The notes: a model not told the origin generated them from the sequence alone. A stretch of DNA of 64,000 nt from an uncultured Draconibacterium sp. (GCF_913063105.1 NZ_CAJXYQ010000014.1:62001-126000), one strand, 5' to 3'. Positions 28,414 through 37,699 are shown, counted from the stretch's first letter. Made by a program: numbers and translations.

Positions 28414-29535
28414 ATGAGAAAATTGTGTATTATTTTAATCACTCTACATGGATTAATTCATTTAATTGGATTTATCCAGACTTTTAAAATTACAGATTTT
28501 AAAATGTTAAATCACCCAATTTCAAAAGTTATAGGAATTATGTGGTTGCTTGGTGTTTTATTATTTATTCTGGTAAGTGTAATGTATATATTAAAAAGTG
28601 AGTTTTGGTGGCTAGCTGGTTTTATAGCAATATTTATTTCCCAAATATTAATCATATTATTTTGGCAAGAGGCTAAATTGGGTATCATTCCAAACATAAT
28701 TATCCTATTAGCATGTATTGTTGCATGTTCGAACTTTTATTTTAACCAAAAAGTTAATGAAGAACTATCGCAATTATTTATTGAAGCTAAATATGCGGCT
28801 TCACCTTCCAGAAATATTCAAGAATTACCACTCCCTGTTCAAAGATGGTATAATTCCAGTGGATTTTTATCTTCAGAAAATGAAATAATTAAAAATGTTT
28901 ACTTGAAACAGGAAGTCTTAATGAAGACGAAACCCCAACAAGAAATATGGTACAAAGGACATGCAGTTCAATATTTCAACATACAACAACCTGCATTCAA
29001 TTGGTCTGTTGCTTTGGACATGAATCCATTAATAAAAGTTGTTGGTAGAGACAAATTCGAAAATGGTAAAGGTGAAATGTTAATTAAATTGTATTCGATT
29101 TTCCCTGTTGTAAACGTAAAAGATAATGACAAAATTAATCAAGCAGCGCTTCAAAGATACTTGGCAGAGATTGTTTGGTTTCCTGCTGCCGCATTAAGCC
29201 GATATATTACATGGGAAAGTATTGACAACTACTCAGCACGTGCTACCATGACTTTTAATGGCACAACCGGTTCCGGAATTTTTTATTTTAATGAAAATTG
29301 GGAGTTTGTAAGGTTCAGTGCAATGAGATATAAAGACACAGATGAAAATGCTCAACTTAAAGAGTGGATAGCTGAAGTTATCGAAAGTAAAGTTATAAAT
29401 GGTATAAAAATCCCGGTTGAAATGAAAGTTACATGGAAATTAAAAGATACTGAATGGACTTGGTTGAAATTAAAAATATCTGAAATTCAATACAATGTAG
29501 AAGAAATGCCAGTGGCTAACATTTTGTATAAGTAA
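28414..29535 (+). CDS. Membrane protein with soluble C-terminal domain (DUF6544/DUF6920-like)
   Basis: 373 residues. Four hydrophobic segments occupy about residues 1-110, and a soluble ~250-residue domain follows, starting near LPLPVQRWYNSSGFL. That stretch, together with WFPAAALSRYITWESID and ATMTFNGTTGSGIFYFNE, resembles an uncharacterised family whose members often carry such an N-terminal membrane part; the family number is from memory. No catalytic motif is evident. A/T-rich like its two upstream neighbours, with 41 bp spacing, so the three form a likely transcription unit. Function unknown. Confidence 0.7.
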   Translation: MRKLCIILITLHGLIHLIGFIQTFKITDFKMLNHPISKVIGIMWLLGVLLFILVSVMYILKSEFWWLAGFIAIFISQILIILFWQEAKLGIIPNIIILLACIVACSNFYFNQKVNEELSQLFIEAKYAASPSRNIQELPLPVQRWYNSSGFLSSENEIIKNVYLKQEVLMKTKPQQEIWYKGHAVQYFNIQQPAFNWSVALDMNPLIKVVGRDKFENGKGEMLIKLYSIFPVVNVKDNDKINQAALQRYLAEIVWFPAAALSRYITWESIDNYSARATMTFNGTTGSGIFYFNENWEFVRFSAMRYKDTDENAQLKEWIAEVIESKVINGIKIPVEMKVTWKLKDTEWTWLKLKISEIQYNVEEMPVANILYK

Positions 29536-29539
29536 TGGC

Positions 29540-29655
29540 AGGCAAAGTGCTAAATATCAAGGATTGTAGCTCGCTCAAACTGCGTATCGGTTTGACAGGA
29601 AAGAAGCCCGCAATCTGCCACTACTCATACAATTTACCGTTATGCCGCATGTTAA
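29540..29655. repeat. attC-like imperfect palindrome, site 1
   Basis: Ends with ACCGTTATGC, whose reverse complement GCATAAC is the left-end sequence of site 2. The middle folds around TCAAAC-N9-GTTTGA with flanking GATTG.../...CAATC arms. It separates two gene groups in the A/T-rich block. The 5' core is poor, so the call is tentative. Confidence 0.4.
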
Positions 29656-29699
29656 AAAAGAAAGAATTTAAATACTTGTAAAATATACTAAAATGATAT

Positions 29700-29719
29700 A
29701 CTTTTGAAATACTAAAAGT
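29700..29719 (+). promoter_or_regulatory. Promoter and inverted repeat of the toxin-antitoxin operon
   Basis: TACTTTTG (29699-29706) fits the -7 consensus, and ACTTTT-N8-AAAAGT overlaps it, 7 bp before the antitoxin start codon. A site here would suit the autoregulation usual for RHH antitoxins. Confidence 0.4.
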
Positions 29720-29726
29720 GTAAATT

Positions 29727-29957
29727 ATGAAAACAGTATCATTAAAGATTGACGATTCTATTTTTGGAGAAACCGAAAAGATTCTTTCAAAAATTAAGAA
29801 ACCAAGAAACAGGTATATTAATGAGGCAATTGAATATTACAATAGATTGCAACGACGCGCTCTGTTGGAGGAAAAACTAAAAAAAGAATCTGATTTGGTA
29901 AAAAAAGATTCAATGACTGTACTTAAAGATTTTGAGGAGATTGATTATGTCGATTAA
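29727..29957 (+). CDS. Ribbon-helix-helix-type antitoxin of a MazEF-like pair
   Basis: 76 residues. The start KTVSLKIDDSIFGETEKIL has the short beta strand and helix of ribbon-helix-helix DNA-binding proteins; RNRYINEAIEYYNRLQRRALLEEKL is the second helix and the toxin-binding tail is charged. The gene overlaps the start of the MazF-like toxin gene by 11 bp, the standard antitoxin-first order. It probably neutralises the toxin and represses its own promoter. A/T-rich. Confidence 0.82.
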   Translation: MKTVSLKIDDSIFGETEKILSKIKKPRNRYINEAIEYYNRLQRRALLEEKLKKESDLVKKDSMTVLKDFEEIDYVD

Positions 29958-30294
29958 ACAATACGAAATCTGGATTGCAGATTTAAATCCGCAAATAGGG
30001 ACAGAACCTGGCAAAACTAGACCAGTTCTTACAATCCAAACAAATCTATTAAATCAAATTCCACATCCATCAACAATTGTTTGCCCTTTGACAACAAATG
30101 TTAAAAAAGACTCGGAAATCTTGAGAGTCCATATAAAAAAAGGAGAGGCAAATTTACATCAAAATTGCGATGTAATGATTGACCAAATTAGGGCAATTGA
30201 TAATAAACGACTTGTTAAGAAAGTTGGAAATTTACCACAAAACCTAATTGAAAAGGTGAAAGAAAATTTAATGATAATAATTGATTTGGTATAA
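29947..30294 (+). CDS. mazF: MazF/PemK-type endoribonuclease toxin
   Basis: 115 residues from the ATG at 29947 (an upstream in-frame ATG at 29932 is less likely, because it overlaps the antitoxin further and adds only five residues). The sequence has the full MazF pattern: YEIWIADLNPQIGTEPGKTRPVL, with the Arg-Pro pair, then STIVCPLTT, and MIDQIRAID near the end with the conserved Asp/Gln/Arg. MazF toxins cut mRNA at short sequence motifs. The antitoxin gene overlaps it by 11 bp. Its place between attC-like sites suits the known enrichment of toxin-antitoxin pairs in integron cassettes. Confidence 0.92.
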   Translation: MSIKQYEIWIADLNPQIGTEPGKTRPVLTIQTNLLNQIPHPSTIVCPLTTNVKKDSEILRVHIKKGEANLHQNCDVMIDQIRAIDNKRLVKKVGNLPQNLIEKVKENLMIIIDLV

Positions 30295-30309
30295 AAATTA
30301 ATTTTCAAA

Positions 30310-30573
30310 ATGGATGAAAAACAAATTGAGGAAGTAAAACAAATATTAACTGACTGGAATCCACTTGGAGCAAGAGCTAATCAGGTTTCGGATTTAGCCA
30401 ACTATGAGACAGAAGCAATTGACATTTTGTTTCATCTTGATAAAAAATCTTCGGTAAATTATGTGAATAAAATTATGACTGAAGTTTTATATCAAGCTTT
30501 TGATATTCATCTTCAATTGGAAGAAACAAAGAAATATGCAACAATGATTAGAAAAACTTTTAATCAAAATTAA
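30310..30573 (+). CDS. DUF1871-family protein (YugE-like)
   Basis: 87 residues. DWNPLGA..., the YETEAIDILFHLD segment, and the VLYQAFDIHLQLEETKKYA helix match the small helical DUF1871 family, which has no known function. It lies 15 bp after the MazF-like gene, so it is probably carried on the same unit. A/T-rich. Confidence 0.7.
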   Translation: MDEKQIEEVKQILTDWNPLGARANQVSDLANYETEAIDILFHLDKKSSVNYVNKIMTEVLYQAFDIHLQLEETKKYATMIRKTFNQN

Positions 30574-30574
30574 A

Positions 30575-30710
30575 ACACGACGGCATAACAAAGTACATAT
30601 TTCAGAGCGGGGTTGGTGCGGTTAGCAACTGCGGCTCTCACATCGTCGTTCCGTGCCGGACAGGAAGACACTCCGAAATCCGCAATGATTATATGTGCCA
30701 ACCGTTAAAT
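30575..30710. repeat. attC-like imperfect palindrome, site 2
   Basis: GCATAACAAAG at the left and CAACCGTTAAAT at the right end face each other (GTTAAAT fits GTTRRRY). Inside, ACATATTTCAGAG pairs imperfectly with the GACACTCCGAAAT...ATATGT arm. Length about 135 bp, in the range of integron attC sites. No integron integrase gene lies in the window. Confidence 0.5.
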
Positions 30711-30808
30711 TCAAAAAACAAGCAAGGATATAAAGAATACATTATAAACTCCAACACGGGTAACAGACCGGGGTTCAAAAAGGTAACAGCAAATAAAAAA
30801 CAGATAAA

Positions 30809-31894
30809 ATGAATAGATTTAAGTTCCTGTTCTTACTTCGTACTATTGCTCTGCTACTGGTATTTTTTTCGTGCAGTAAAACAAAAACTACCGACGATGA
30901 ACTACTGGTTAACGTACCTCAATCAGCGCTGTATGTTCGTGTACGCGGAAACCCTGAAAAACCTTTGCTGGTTAATTTGCACGGCGGTCCGGGTGGTTAC
31001 TCGGGTATCGACATAAAATTAATGGGACCCGGATTGGAAGATAAGTTTCTGGTGGCGTATTTAGACCAGCGCGGATGTGGTAAATCGTGGAACTGTTCAG
31101 ATACCTCATTGCTTACCGTCGAACAATATCTTGAAGATTTGGATGTGGTGATTGATACCTTGCGCAGCAGGTACCGGAAAGATAAAGTAAATCTTATGGG
31201 AACCTCATGGGGCGGGATGTACGGTTTTTTGTACCTGTTAAACCAACAAGATAAGGTACAGGCTTATGCTTGTATTGATGGAAAAGTGAATAGCCGTTAT
31301 CAAAACCACTCGCTAATTAACTTCGAACTAAAAAGAGCGAAAGAATTGCTTCTAAGCAGTAACTCTGAAGAACAAAAACCAGAGTTGAAACTTATTATGG
31401 CAGAATTGGAACGTATAAAAAACAGTAACTTTTCGCGCTTTCATACCGATGTAAACTGGATGAAACATGAGGTGCCGCCAAAACTTGGCTTTAATGCTTA
31501 TTTCGCCGATACTTCGCGGATTATCTCCTACCAGGATGTTGTTGAGGATACTGCCTTAATGCGCCTGATGAACTATTCGGAAGAAGAATACGCCCGGCTT
31601 GCAGAAAAGGCCGAAATTGTAAATGCTGCGTTCCGAAATACGCCATCTTACAATACTATGAATATCGAGCCGGAGCTGAAGCAGATAAAAACACCCACCA
31701 TTGTGGTTCAGGGAGAATTTGATTACGTGGTTGGTACCGGGCATGCAGCATTAATCTACAATGCCCTTACGGGATTACCAAATAACAAAAAGGAGTTGCA
31801 CATTATTCCCGGAGTTGGCCATTGTCCTGCCATTGAAAGTCCGCAGAAATTGACCGGTATTTTGGCTGTGTTTTTTGAAAAACATAACTTGTAA
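30809..31894 (+). CDS. Alpha/beta hydrolase lipoprotein, proline iminopeptidase-like
   Basis: 361 residues. The N-terminus is a lipoprotein signal (LLLVFFSC lipobox, Cys near 22). The fold's markers follow: oxyanion loop HGGPGGYSG near 58-66, DQRGCGKSW, the nucleophile elbow GTSWGG with Ser near 133, an acid in QGEFDYVVG, and the catalytic His in GVGHCPAIES. This is the S33/proline iminopeptidase-like arrangement, though the substrate might be a small ester or peptide. It would act in the periplasm or at the surface. The sialidase gene follows by 48 bp, so they may be co-transcribed. Confidence 0.88.
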   Translation: MNRFKFLFLLRTIALLLVFFSCSKTKTTDDELLVNVPQSALYVRVRGNPEKPLLVNLHGGPGGYSGIDIKLMGPGLEDKFLVAYLDQRGCGKSWNCSDTSLLTVEQYLEDLDVVIDTLRSRYRKDKVNLMGTSWGGMYGFLYLLNQQDKVQAYACIDGKVNSRYQNHSLINFELKRAKELLLSSNSEEQKPELKLIMAELERIKNSNFSRFHTDVNWMKHEVPPKLGFNAYFADTSRIISYQDVVEDTALMRLMNYSEEEYARLAEKAEIVNAAFRNTPSYNTMNIEPELKQIKTPTIVVQGEFDYVVGTGHAALIYNALTGLPNNKKELHIIPGVGHCPAIESPQKLTGILAVFFEKHNL

Positions 31895-31942
31895 AATCAA
31901 ATTACAGGCACGAAACTCGCCTTTTACCTAAAAACAACTACC

Positions 31943-33064
31943 ATGAAACTATACTTCTCTATTCTTTTCGGCTTTTTATGGGCATTAGGCTACGGACAAA
32001 CTGCCCAAGAAACAACGGTAGAAAAAGGCCTGCATTTTACCCGATTGTTTCGTGCAGACCCGCACGAAGGTGTTTCGTGCTACCGGATACCGGCACTGGC
32101 AACAGCTCCCAATGGCGATGTAATTGCAGCTATTGATGAGCGCGTGCCATCGTGTGGCGATTTAAAATGGAGCAAGGATATTAATATTGTCATCAGGCGC
32201 AGTACCGATAATGGAAACACCTGGTTGGCCACTGAAAGGGTGGTTGATTATCCGTTTGGACAATCGGCTTCCGACCCTTCTTTGCTTGTAGATAAGAGCA
32301 CCGGTGAAATCTTTTTGTTTTTTAATTACATGGATTTGGCTCATGAAAAAGATGTGTATTATTTAAAAGTAACACGGAGTACCGATAACGGAAAAACATG
32401 GAGTGAACCTGAGGACATTACTTCGCAAATAACAAAACCAGGTTGGCATACCGATTTTAAGTTTATAACATCGGGGCGTGGTTTTCAAACCCGTTCAGGT
32501 AAATTATTGCACACCCTGGTGAATTTGCAAAAAGGCTTGTTTGTTTTCGAAAGTAATAACCATGGTAAAAGCTGGCAGCTGATTGAAACACCGTTAAAAC
32601 CTGCCGACGAATCGAAAATAGTAGAATTAAGTGATGGTAGCTGGATGGTAAACAGTAGGGTAAATGAGGCCGGTATGCGGTTTATTCACCGATCTGGTGA
32701 TGAAGGAAAAACCTGGATAAGCACGGCTGACTCTTCGTTAATCGACCCCGGCTGCAATGCTAGCCTTATTCGATACAACGCTGAAATAGATGGAGATAGC
32801 ACTGAGATACTTTTGTTTGCCCATGCCAACCATAAAACCGAACGAAAGAACCTGACCGTAAGAATAAGCTATGATGAAGGAGTTAGCTGGTCGGAAGGTA
32901 AAACAATTTACGAGGGAAGTGCGGCTTATTCGTCGATGACCGTTCTTGCCAATGGAGACATTGGGCTATTTTTTGAAAAGGATGACTACAGCGACAATGT
33001 GTTTGTACGTGTGTCGTTAAACTGGCTTCGCGGCAAAAAAACTTCAGTTGAAAAAAGAGACTGA
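31943..33064 (+). CDS. GH33 exo-sialidase (neuraminidase)
   Basis: 373 residues with a short signal peptide (LYFSILFGFLWALGYGQT). The sialidase signature YRIP at 47-50 supplies the first catalytic Arg. Five Asp-box repeats (SxDxGxTW-type) are visible: STDNGNTW, STDNGKTW, SNNHGKSW, SGDEGKTW and SYDEGVSW, one per propeller blade. The enzyme should release terminal sialic acid from glycans; together with GH92 and GH18 enzymes elsewhere in the window, this suggests use of host or environmental glycoproteins. It ends at a strong bidirectional terminator shared with the citrate synthase gene. Confidence 0.92.
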   Translation: MKLYFSILFGFLWALGYGQTAQETTVEKGLHFTRLFRADPHEGVSCYRIPALATAPNGDVIAAIDERVPSCGDLKWSKDINIVIRRSTDNGNTWLATERVVDYPFGQSASDPSLLVDKSTGEIFLFFNYMDLAHEKDVYYLKVTRSTDNGKTWSEPEDITSQITKPGWHTDFKFITSGRGFQTRSGKLLHTLVNLQKGLFVFESNNHGKSWQLIETPLKPADESKIVELSDGSWMVNSRVNEAGMRFIHRSGDEGKTWISTADSSLIDPGCNASLIRYNAEIDGDSTEILLFAHANHKTERKNLTVRISYDEGVSWSEGKTIYEGSAAYSSMTVLANGDIGLFFEKDDYSDNVFVRVSLNWLRGKKTSVEKRD

Positions 33065-33159
33065 TAGTATCGGGTGGGCTGTAAAAGAGCTGATTTGCTG
33101 TACGTTTACAACAAAAGGTGTACATTCGAAAAAATATTTAATACCAAAACTGCATAAAA

Positions 33160-33181
33160 AAAGCCGGGTTTTCCCGGCTTT
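33160..33181. terminator. Bidirectional terminator between sialidase and citrate synthase genes
   Basis: A perfect 9-bp stem AAAGCCGGG-TTTT-CCCGGCTTT. On the minus strand, it is followed by seven T, so it ends the citrate synthase transcript; on the plus strand, it is followed by TTTCTTC. Confidence 0.85.
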
Positions 33182-33204
33182 CTTCATTATCTCGTTGCAA
33201 TTTA

Positions 33205-34524
33205 TCAGCAATCTGTTCCTTTTCCTTCAGCTTGTTCTTTAAACCAGCTTAAAGGGTGCGAGGTTGGCCGCTCAATCGGCATTCCGTAAATGCGGTCGTT
33301 AATTAACGAGGCTAAAACGCCCAGTGCACGCGATACGCCAAACAATACGGTATAGAAAGTATATTCTTTAATTCCGTAGTGGTAGAGCAACGATCCGCTG
33401 TAGGCATCAACGTTTGGCCATGGATTTTTAATTTTTCCTACCGAGCCTAAAATTGGTGGAACCACGCGGTACAACTGGTTAGCCAGGTTAACCATCTTAT
33501 CTTCTTTGATGTACTTGTTGGCAAATTCTTGCTGAGCGGTAAAACGTGGGTCGGTTTTGCGTAAAACAGCATGTCCGTACCCCGGTATTACCCGACCTTC
33601 TTCCAGCGTTTTTTTACAGTAAGCGGCTACCTGCTCGTCGGTTGGCGTATCGGTATCCAGGTCTTCAATCATCTGGAACATCCAGAAAATTACATCCTGG
33701 TTGGCAAAACCGTGTAAGGGACCTGCCAACCCGTTCATTGCAGCGGAATAGGCGTAGTACGGATTACTTAAAGCCGAGCCTACCAGGTGTGCTGTATGTG
33801 CCGATACGTTTCCTCCCTCGTGGTCGGCGTGAATAATCATATACAAACGGAATAAGCGACGAATATCTTCCGAGTCAAAACCCATCATGTGCGCCAGGTT
33901 ACCGGCCCAGTCTAAACGCGGATTTGGTTCAATATGATGACCGTTGTGGAACTGACGGCGATAAATGTATGCCGCAATACGTGGTAAACGGGCAATCAGG
34001 TTCATTACATCTTCGTAAGTAGCATCCCAGTAGAATTTTTTACCAACTCCTGCGCGGTAAGCTTTCTGAAAGATTGATTCGGTTGCCATTGATACAATAG
34101 CCGCACTAAACTGAGTCATTGGTTTTGATGTTTTTGGCATTGCATCAATTACATCAAAAACATGCTGAGGTACGTGCGAACGTGTCGACCAGTCTTTCGA
34201 CAAGTTAATGGCATCATCCTGCGATGGTATTTCGCCAATCAGCATCAGGTAAAACAAGCCTTCGGGAAGTGGTTCTCCATCCGGATTGATTTTTGGCAGT
34301 TTTTCCTGTAATTCAGGAATTGAATAACCTTTAAAACGTATGCCCTCTTCCGGGTCGAGTTTCGAGGTATCGGTTACCAGCAAAGGTATACCTTTCATTC
34401 CGGTTAATACTTGTCCGAGTGTTACTTCACCCAAAACCACATCAGCATGCTCACTTTTGAGCCTTTGGAACTCCTTAGCGCACTTATTCGCTTTCTGATA
34501 AAATCTGTACTTAATGTATTCCAT
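33205..34524 (-). CDS. gltA: Citrate synthase, eukaryotic (mitochondrial)-like type
   Basis: 439 residues. It combines oxaloacetate and acetyl-CoA into citrate. The body matches the mitochondrial-type enzyme rather than the E. coli GltA type: the core stretch LFRLYMIIHADHEGGNVSAHTAHLVG with its catalytic His, followed by NPYYAYSAAMNGLAGPLHG, the GYGHAVLRKTDPR segment and the DAYSG region with its catalytic Asp. Cytoplasmic. Last gene in a minus-strand series with two isocitrate dehydrogenases and aconitase, 25 bp from the IDH gene upstream. Confidence 0.95.
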   Translation of the reverse strand: MEYIKYRFYQKANKCAKEFQRLKSEHADVVLGEVTLGQVLTGMKGIPLLVTDTSKLDPEEGIRFKGYSIPELQEKLPKINPDGEPLPEGLFYLMLIGEIPSQDDAINLSKDWSTRSHVPQHVFDVIDAMPKTSKPMTQFSAAIVSMATESIFQKAYRAGVGKKFYWDATYEDVMNLIARLPRIAAYIYRRQFHNGHHIEPNPRLDWAGNLAHMMGFDSEDIRRLFRLYMIIHADHEGGNVSAHTAHLVGSALSNPYYAYSAAMNGLAGPLHGFANQDVIFWMFQMIEDLDTDTPTDEQVAAYCKKTLEEGRVIPGYGHAVLRKTDPRFTAQQEFANKYIKEDKMVNLANQLYRVVPPILGSVGKIKNPWPNVDAYSGSLLYHYGIKEYTFYTVLFGVSRALGVLASLINDRIYGMPIERPTSHPLSWFKEQAEGKGTDC

Positions 34525-34549
34525 TTGTTATAGTTATTGATTTATTTTA

Positions 34550-35815
34550 TTAATGCATATTTTTAATTATGGCGTCGGCAAATTCCGAAGTACTCAGCAG
34601 GGTAGCTCCCTCCATCTGCGCATGCAGGTCGCTGGTTACTTTCCGTTTGGCAAACACGTGCTCCATGGCATCGTAAACATGTTCTGCTGCGTCTTGCCAG
34701 CCCATATATTCCAGCATCATAACCGCCGAAAGGATAAGCGAGCCGGGGTTTGCTTTACCTGTTCCGGCAATGTTTGGAGCTGTTCCGTGGGTAGCTTCAA
34801 AAATGGCATAACCACTTTGGTAATTAATGTTGGCTCCCGGCGAAATACCAATACCGCCAACCATTGCTGCCAATTGGTCGGACACGTAATCGCCGTTCAG
34901 GTTCATGGTTGCAATAACCGAATGATCCCATGGGTGTAATAGCGACTCCTGAAGAAATGCATCAGTAATACAGTCTTTAACAATTACCTTTCCGGCCTTT
35001 TTGGCTTCGTCCAAAGCTTTGTTGGCATCCAGTTCTCCCTTATCTTTTTTCAGGGCTTCATACTGACGCCAGGTAAAAGTTTGTTCGGCAAATTCACTTT
35101 CTGCCAAATCATAACTCCAGTTTTTAAATGCTCCTTCGGTAAATTTCATAATATTTCCTTTATGAACAATGGTAACCGATGGCAACTGGCGATCAATAGC
35201 ATATTCGATAGCCGCTTTGGTTAAGCGTTCCGATCCGTCTTTTGATATGGGTTTTACGCCAAACGACGATGATTCAGGGAAACGCACCTGGTCTACACCC
35301 ATTTCATTAATCAGAAAATCGCGGAATTTTTTGGTCTGCTCGTCACCTACCATGTATTCAATACCGGCATAAATATCTTCGGTATTCTCACGGAAAATGT
35401 GCATGTCAACCATCGACGGGTAACGGATAGGCGAGGGTACGCCTTTAAACCAGCGTACGGGGCGCACACAAACATACAGGTCGAGCGTTTGACGTAAAGC
35501 TACATTCAGCGAACGTATACCTCCGCCAACCGGTGTTTGTAACGGACCTTTTATTCCTATAAGGTATTCTTTAAAAGCCTCAATTGTTTCGTCGGGAAGG
35601 TAACTTCCAACTTGGTGGTAGGCTTTTTCTCCGGCCAGCACTTCTTTCCAGGTAATTTTTTTCGAATCGCCATAGGCTTTTGCTACAGCAGCATCAATTA
35701 CCCGTTGCGATGGACCGGTGATATCCTTTCCAATTCCGTCTCCTTCAATAAAAGGTATGGTGGGATAATCCGGTACAACCAGCTTCCCGTTGATTATTTT
35801 GGTTTTTTGTGTCAT
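34550..35815 (-). CDS. icd: NADP-dependent isocitrate dehydrogenase, prokaryotic (Icd) type
   Basis: 421 residues. It oxidatively decarboxylates isocitrate to 2-oxoglutarate. The Icd-type marks are clear: [24 protein letters not shown] at the N-terminus, the substrate Arg/Ser segment around [53 protein letters not shown], and the [19 protein letters not shown] segment near the end. It is the second, non-orthologous IDH in this operon and sits directly before citrate synthase. The intergenic space upstream is filled by the repeat-flanked GxxExxY gene. Confidence 0.94.
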   Translation of the reverse strand: MTQKTKIINGKLVVPDYPTIPFIEGDGIGKDITGPSQRVIDAAVAKAYGDSKKITWKEVLAGEKAYHQVGSYLPDETIEAFKEYLIGIKGPLQTPVGGGIRSLNVALRQTLDLYVCVRPVRWFKGVPSPIRYPSMVDMHIFRENTEDIYAGIEYMVGDEQTKKFRDFLINEMGVDQVRFPESSSFGVKPISKDGSERLTKAAIEYAIDRQLPSVTIVHKGNIMKFTEGAFKNWSYDLAESEFAEQTFTWRQYEALKKDKGELDANKALDEAKKAGKVIVKDCITDAFLQESLLHPWDHSVIATMNLNGDYVSDQLAAMVGGIGISPGANINYQSGYAIFEATHGTAPNIAGTGKANPGSLILSAVMMLEYMGWQDAAEHVYDAMEHVFAKRKVTSDLHAQMEGATLLSTSEFADAIIKNMH

Positions 35816-35838
35816 ATACTTATTTTTTCTCGCAGATT

Positions 35839-35894
35839 TCGCGGATTATCGCAGAAATAATATTTGCGTTATCTGCGCAATCAGCCAGTAATTT
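35839..35894. repeat. Left 56-bp direct repeat flanking the GxxExxY gene
   Basis: Matches 36329-36384 at 53 of 56 positions (45 of the first 46). Preceded by an extra TCGCAGATT, so that CGCAGAT...ATCTGCG arms can fold into an imperfect hairpin. It lies between the GxxExxY stop codon and the icd start codon. Confidence 0.85.
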
Positions 35895-35908
35895 TTTTAT
35901 CAGCTACT

Positions 35909-36292
35909 TTATAAGTTGTTTACTATCCTTTTAATATTGTTTGAAATGTGATCCGAATTGAAATTTACCAAGATTCCAAGTTTTTTATCAGATAACTTCA
36001 GATAAGTCAGAACTTGTTTGTAATGAACATCTGTCAAAGCCTCAACTGATTTTAACTCGATAATAACTTTATCTTCTACCAAAATGTCAATTCTGAATCC
36101 CTGCTCAAACTTTATTTCTTCGTACACAAATGGCAGTGCCACTTGTCGTTTTACATTGTATCCAAATTTTTCAATTTCATAACTTAAAGCTGTTTCGTAC
36201 ACCGACTCAAAAAGTCCCGGTCCCAATGAATTGTACACTTTGAAAATCGCTTGTCTTACATCATAAGAAATTTGATTTTCAATTTTTTCCAT
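35909..36292 (-). CDS. GxxExxY protein, PD-(D/E)XK nuclease-like fold
   Basis: 127 residues. It carries the name-giving motif GPGLFESVY (near 29-37) and the stretch FRIDILVEDKVIIELKSV, in which Asp and Glu-x-Lys have the spacing of the PD-(D/E)XK nuclease core. The family is widespread in Bacteroidota and other environmental bacteria, has no firm function, and by its fold may bind or cut nucleic acid. This copy interrupts a tricarboxylic acid operon and is bracketed by near-identical direct repeats. In frame, intact and of usual length for the family. Confidence 0.9.
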   Translation of the reverse strand: MEKIENQISYDVRQAIFKVYNSLGPGLFESVYETALSYEIEKFGYNVKRQVALPFVYEEIKFEQGFRIDILVEDKVIIELKSVEALTDVHYKQVLTYLKLSDKKLGILVNFNSDHISNNIKRIVNNL

Positions 36293-36328
36293 TCTGCTTT
36301 TAGTTATTTTGTCCCTCGTATCTTTTTT

Positions 36329-36384
36329 TCGCGGATTATCGCAGAGATAATATTTGCGTTATCTGCGCAATCAGCGAGCAATTT
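36329..36384. repeat. Right 56-bp direct repeat flanking the GxxExxY gene
   Basis: Second copy, offset by 490 bp from the left one. It begins after a poly-T run and ends at the stop codon of the upstream IDH gene (36386). Contains TCGCGGATTATCGCAGA and ATCTGCGCAATCAG, as in the left copy. Confidence 0.85.
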
Positions 36385-36385
36385 C

Positions 36386-37612
36386 CTAATTCAGCTTGGC
36401 TTGTAAATTTTCATCCAAAGCTTCCAAAAACTGTTCTGTTGTTAGAAAATGTTCTTCTTTTAAAGCTTTTCCATGAATAATCAGCGCCAGGTCTTTTGTC
36501 ATTTTTCCCGATTCTACCGTTTCAATACACACCTTCTCCAGTGCATGAGAGAAATCGATTAAGGGCTGGTTCCCATCCAGTTTCCCGCGGAAGGCCAAAC
36601 CTCGTGTCCAGGCAAAAATTGATGCAATTGGATTTGTTGAGGTTGGTTTACCTTGCTGGTGCTGGCGGAAATGGCGTGTCACCGTTCCGTGTGCCGCTTC
36701 AGCTTCCATGGTGTTACCATCGGGCGTAACCAGGGTTGAGGTCATTAATCCCAATGATCCAAAACCTTGTGCTACGGTGTCGCTTTGCACATCGCCATCG
36801 TAGTTTTTACAGGCCCAAACAAATCCACCTTCCCACTTCAGGGCAGCAGCTACCATGTCGTCTATCAATCGGTGTTCGTACCAAATGTTTTTGGCTTCAA
36901 ATTTTTCTCTGAATTCATTTTCGTACACCATTTGAAACAGGTCTTTAAAACGGCCGTCGTAAGCTTTTAAAATCGTGTTTTTTGTCGACATGTAAAGCGG
37001 CCAACCCTTGTCAAGCGCCTGATTCATACACGAGCGGGCGAAACCAATAATCGATTCGTCGGTGTTGTACATGGCCATTGCCAAACCGTTTCCTTCAAAA
37101 TCGTAAACATCGTGCGAAATGGGTTCACTGCCATCTTCTGGTGTGAAGGTGATGGTAAGTTTCCCTTTTCCTTTTGTCAGAAAATCAGTAGCACGATACT
37201 GATCACCAAAAGCATGTCGACCAATACAAATGGGTTGTTTCCAACCGGGCACCAAACGTGGTATGTTCGAAATCATAATGGGTTCGCGAAAAACTGTTCC
37301 GCCCAAAATGTTTCGTATGGTTCCGTTTGGCGATTTCCACATTTTTTTCAAACCAAATTCTTCCACCCGGGCTTCGTCCGGAGTAATAGTAGCACATTTT
37401 ACACCTACGCCATATTTTCTTATCGCATTGGCTGCGTCAATGGTAATTTGATCGTCGGTGGCATCGCGGCTTTCCATTCCCAAATCGTAATATTTTAAAT
37501 CAATATCAAGATAAGGCAGAATAAGTTTTTGTTTGATAAAATCCCAGATTACCCGGGTCATTTCATCGCCGTCGAGTTCCACTACAGGATTTTGAACTTT
37601 GATTTTTTGCAT
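36386..37612 (-). CDS. NADP-dependent isocitrate dehydrogenase, eukaryotic-type (subfamily II)
   Basis: 408 residues. The start ([29 protein letters not shown]) is the hallmark of the eukaryotic homodimeric NADP-IDH group, distinct from Icd. Other marks include [19 protein letters not shown] (substrate loop), [20 protein letters not shown], and [36 protein letters not shown]-type metal-site Asp residues, with [15 protein letters not shown] near the coenzyme site. It catalyses the same reaction as the Icd-type enzyme next to it. It is 87 bp downstream of aconitase. Confidence 0.94.
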   Translation of the reverse strand: MQKIKVQNPVVELDGDEMTRVIWDFIKQKLILPYLDIDLKYYDLGMESRDATDDQITIDAANAIRKYGVGVKCATITPDEARVEEFGLKKMWKSPNGTIRNILGGTVFREPIMISNIPRLVPGWKQPICIGRHAFGDQYRATDFLTKGKGKLTITFTPEDGSEPISHDVYDFEGNGLAMAMYNTDESIIGFARSCMNQALDKGWPLYMSTKNTILKAYDGRFKDLFQMVYENEFREKFEAKNIWYEHRLIDDMVAAALKWEGGFVWACKNYDGDVQSDTVAQGFGSLGLMTSTLVTPDGNTMEAEAAHGTVTRHFRQHQQGKPTSTNPIASIFAWTRGLAFRGKLDGNQPLIDFSHALEKVCIETVESGKMTKDLALIIHGKALKEEHFLTTEQFLEALDENLQAKLN

Positions 37613-37699
37613 GGTCGAATTAAATTAATTTACTGGTTATAATTAAATTATGAATGGGCAAAGCAGTTTTACTGCCTTGCCCAGACCTAAATTTATTGT

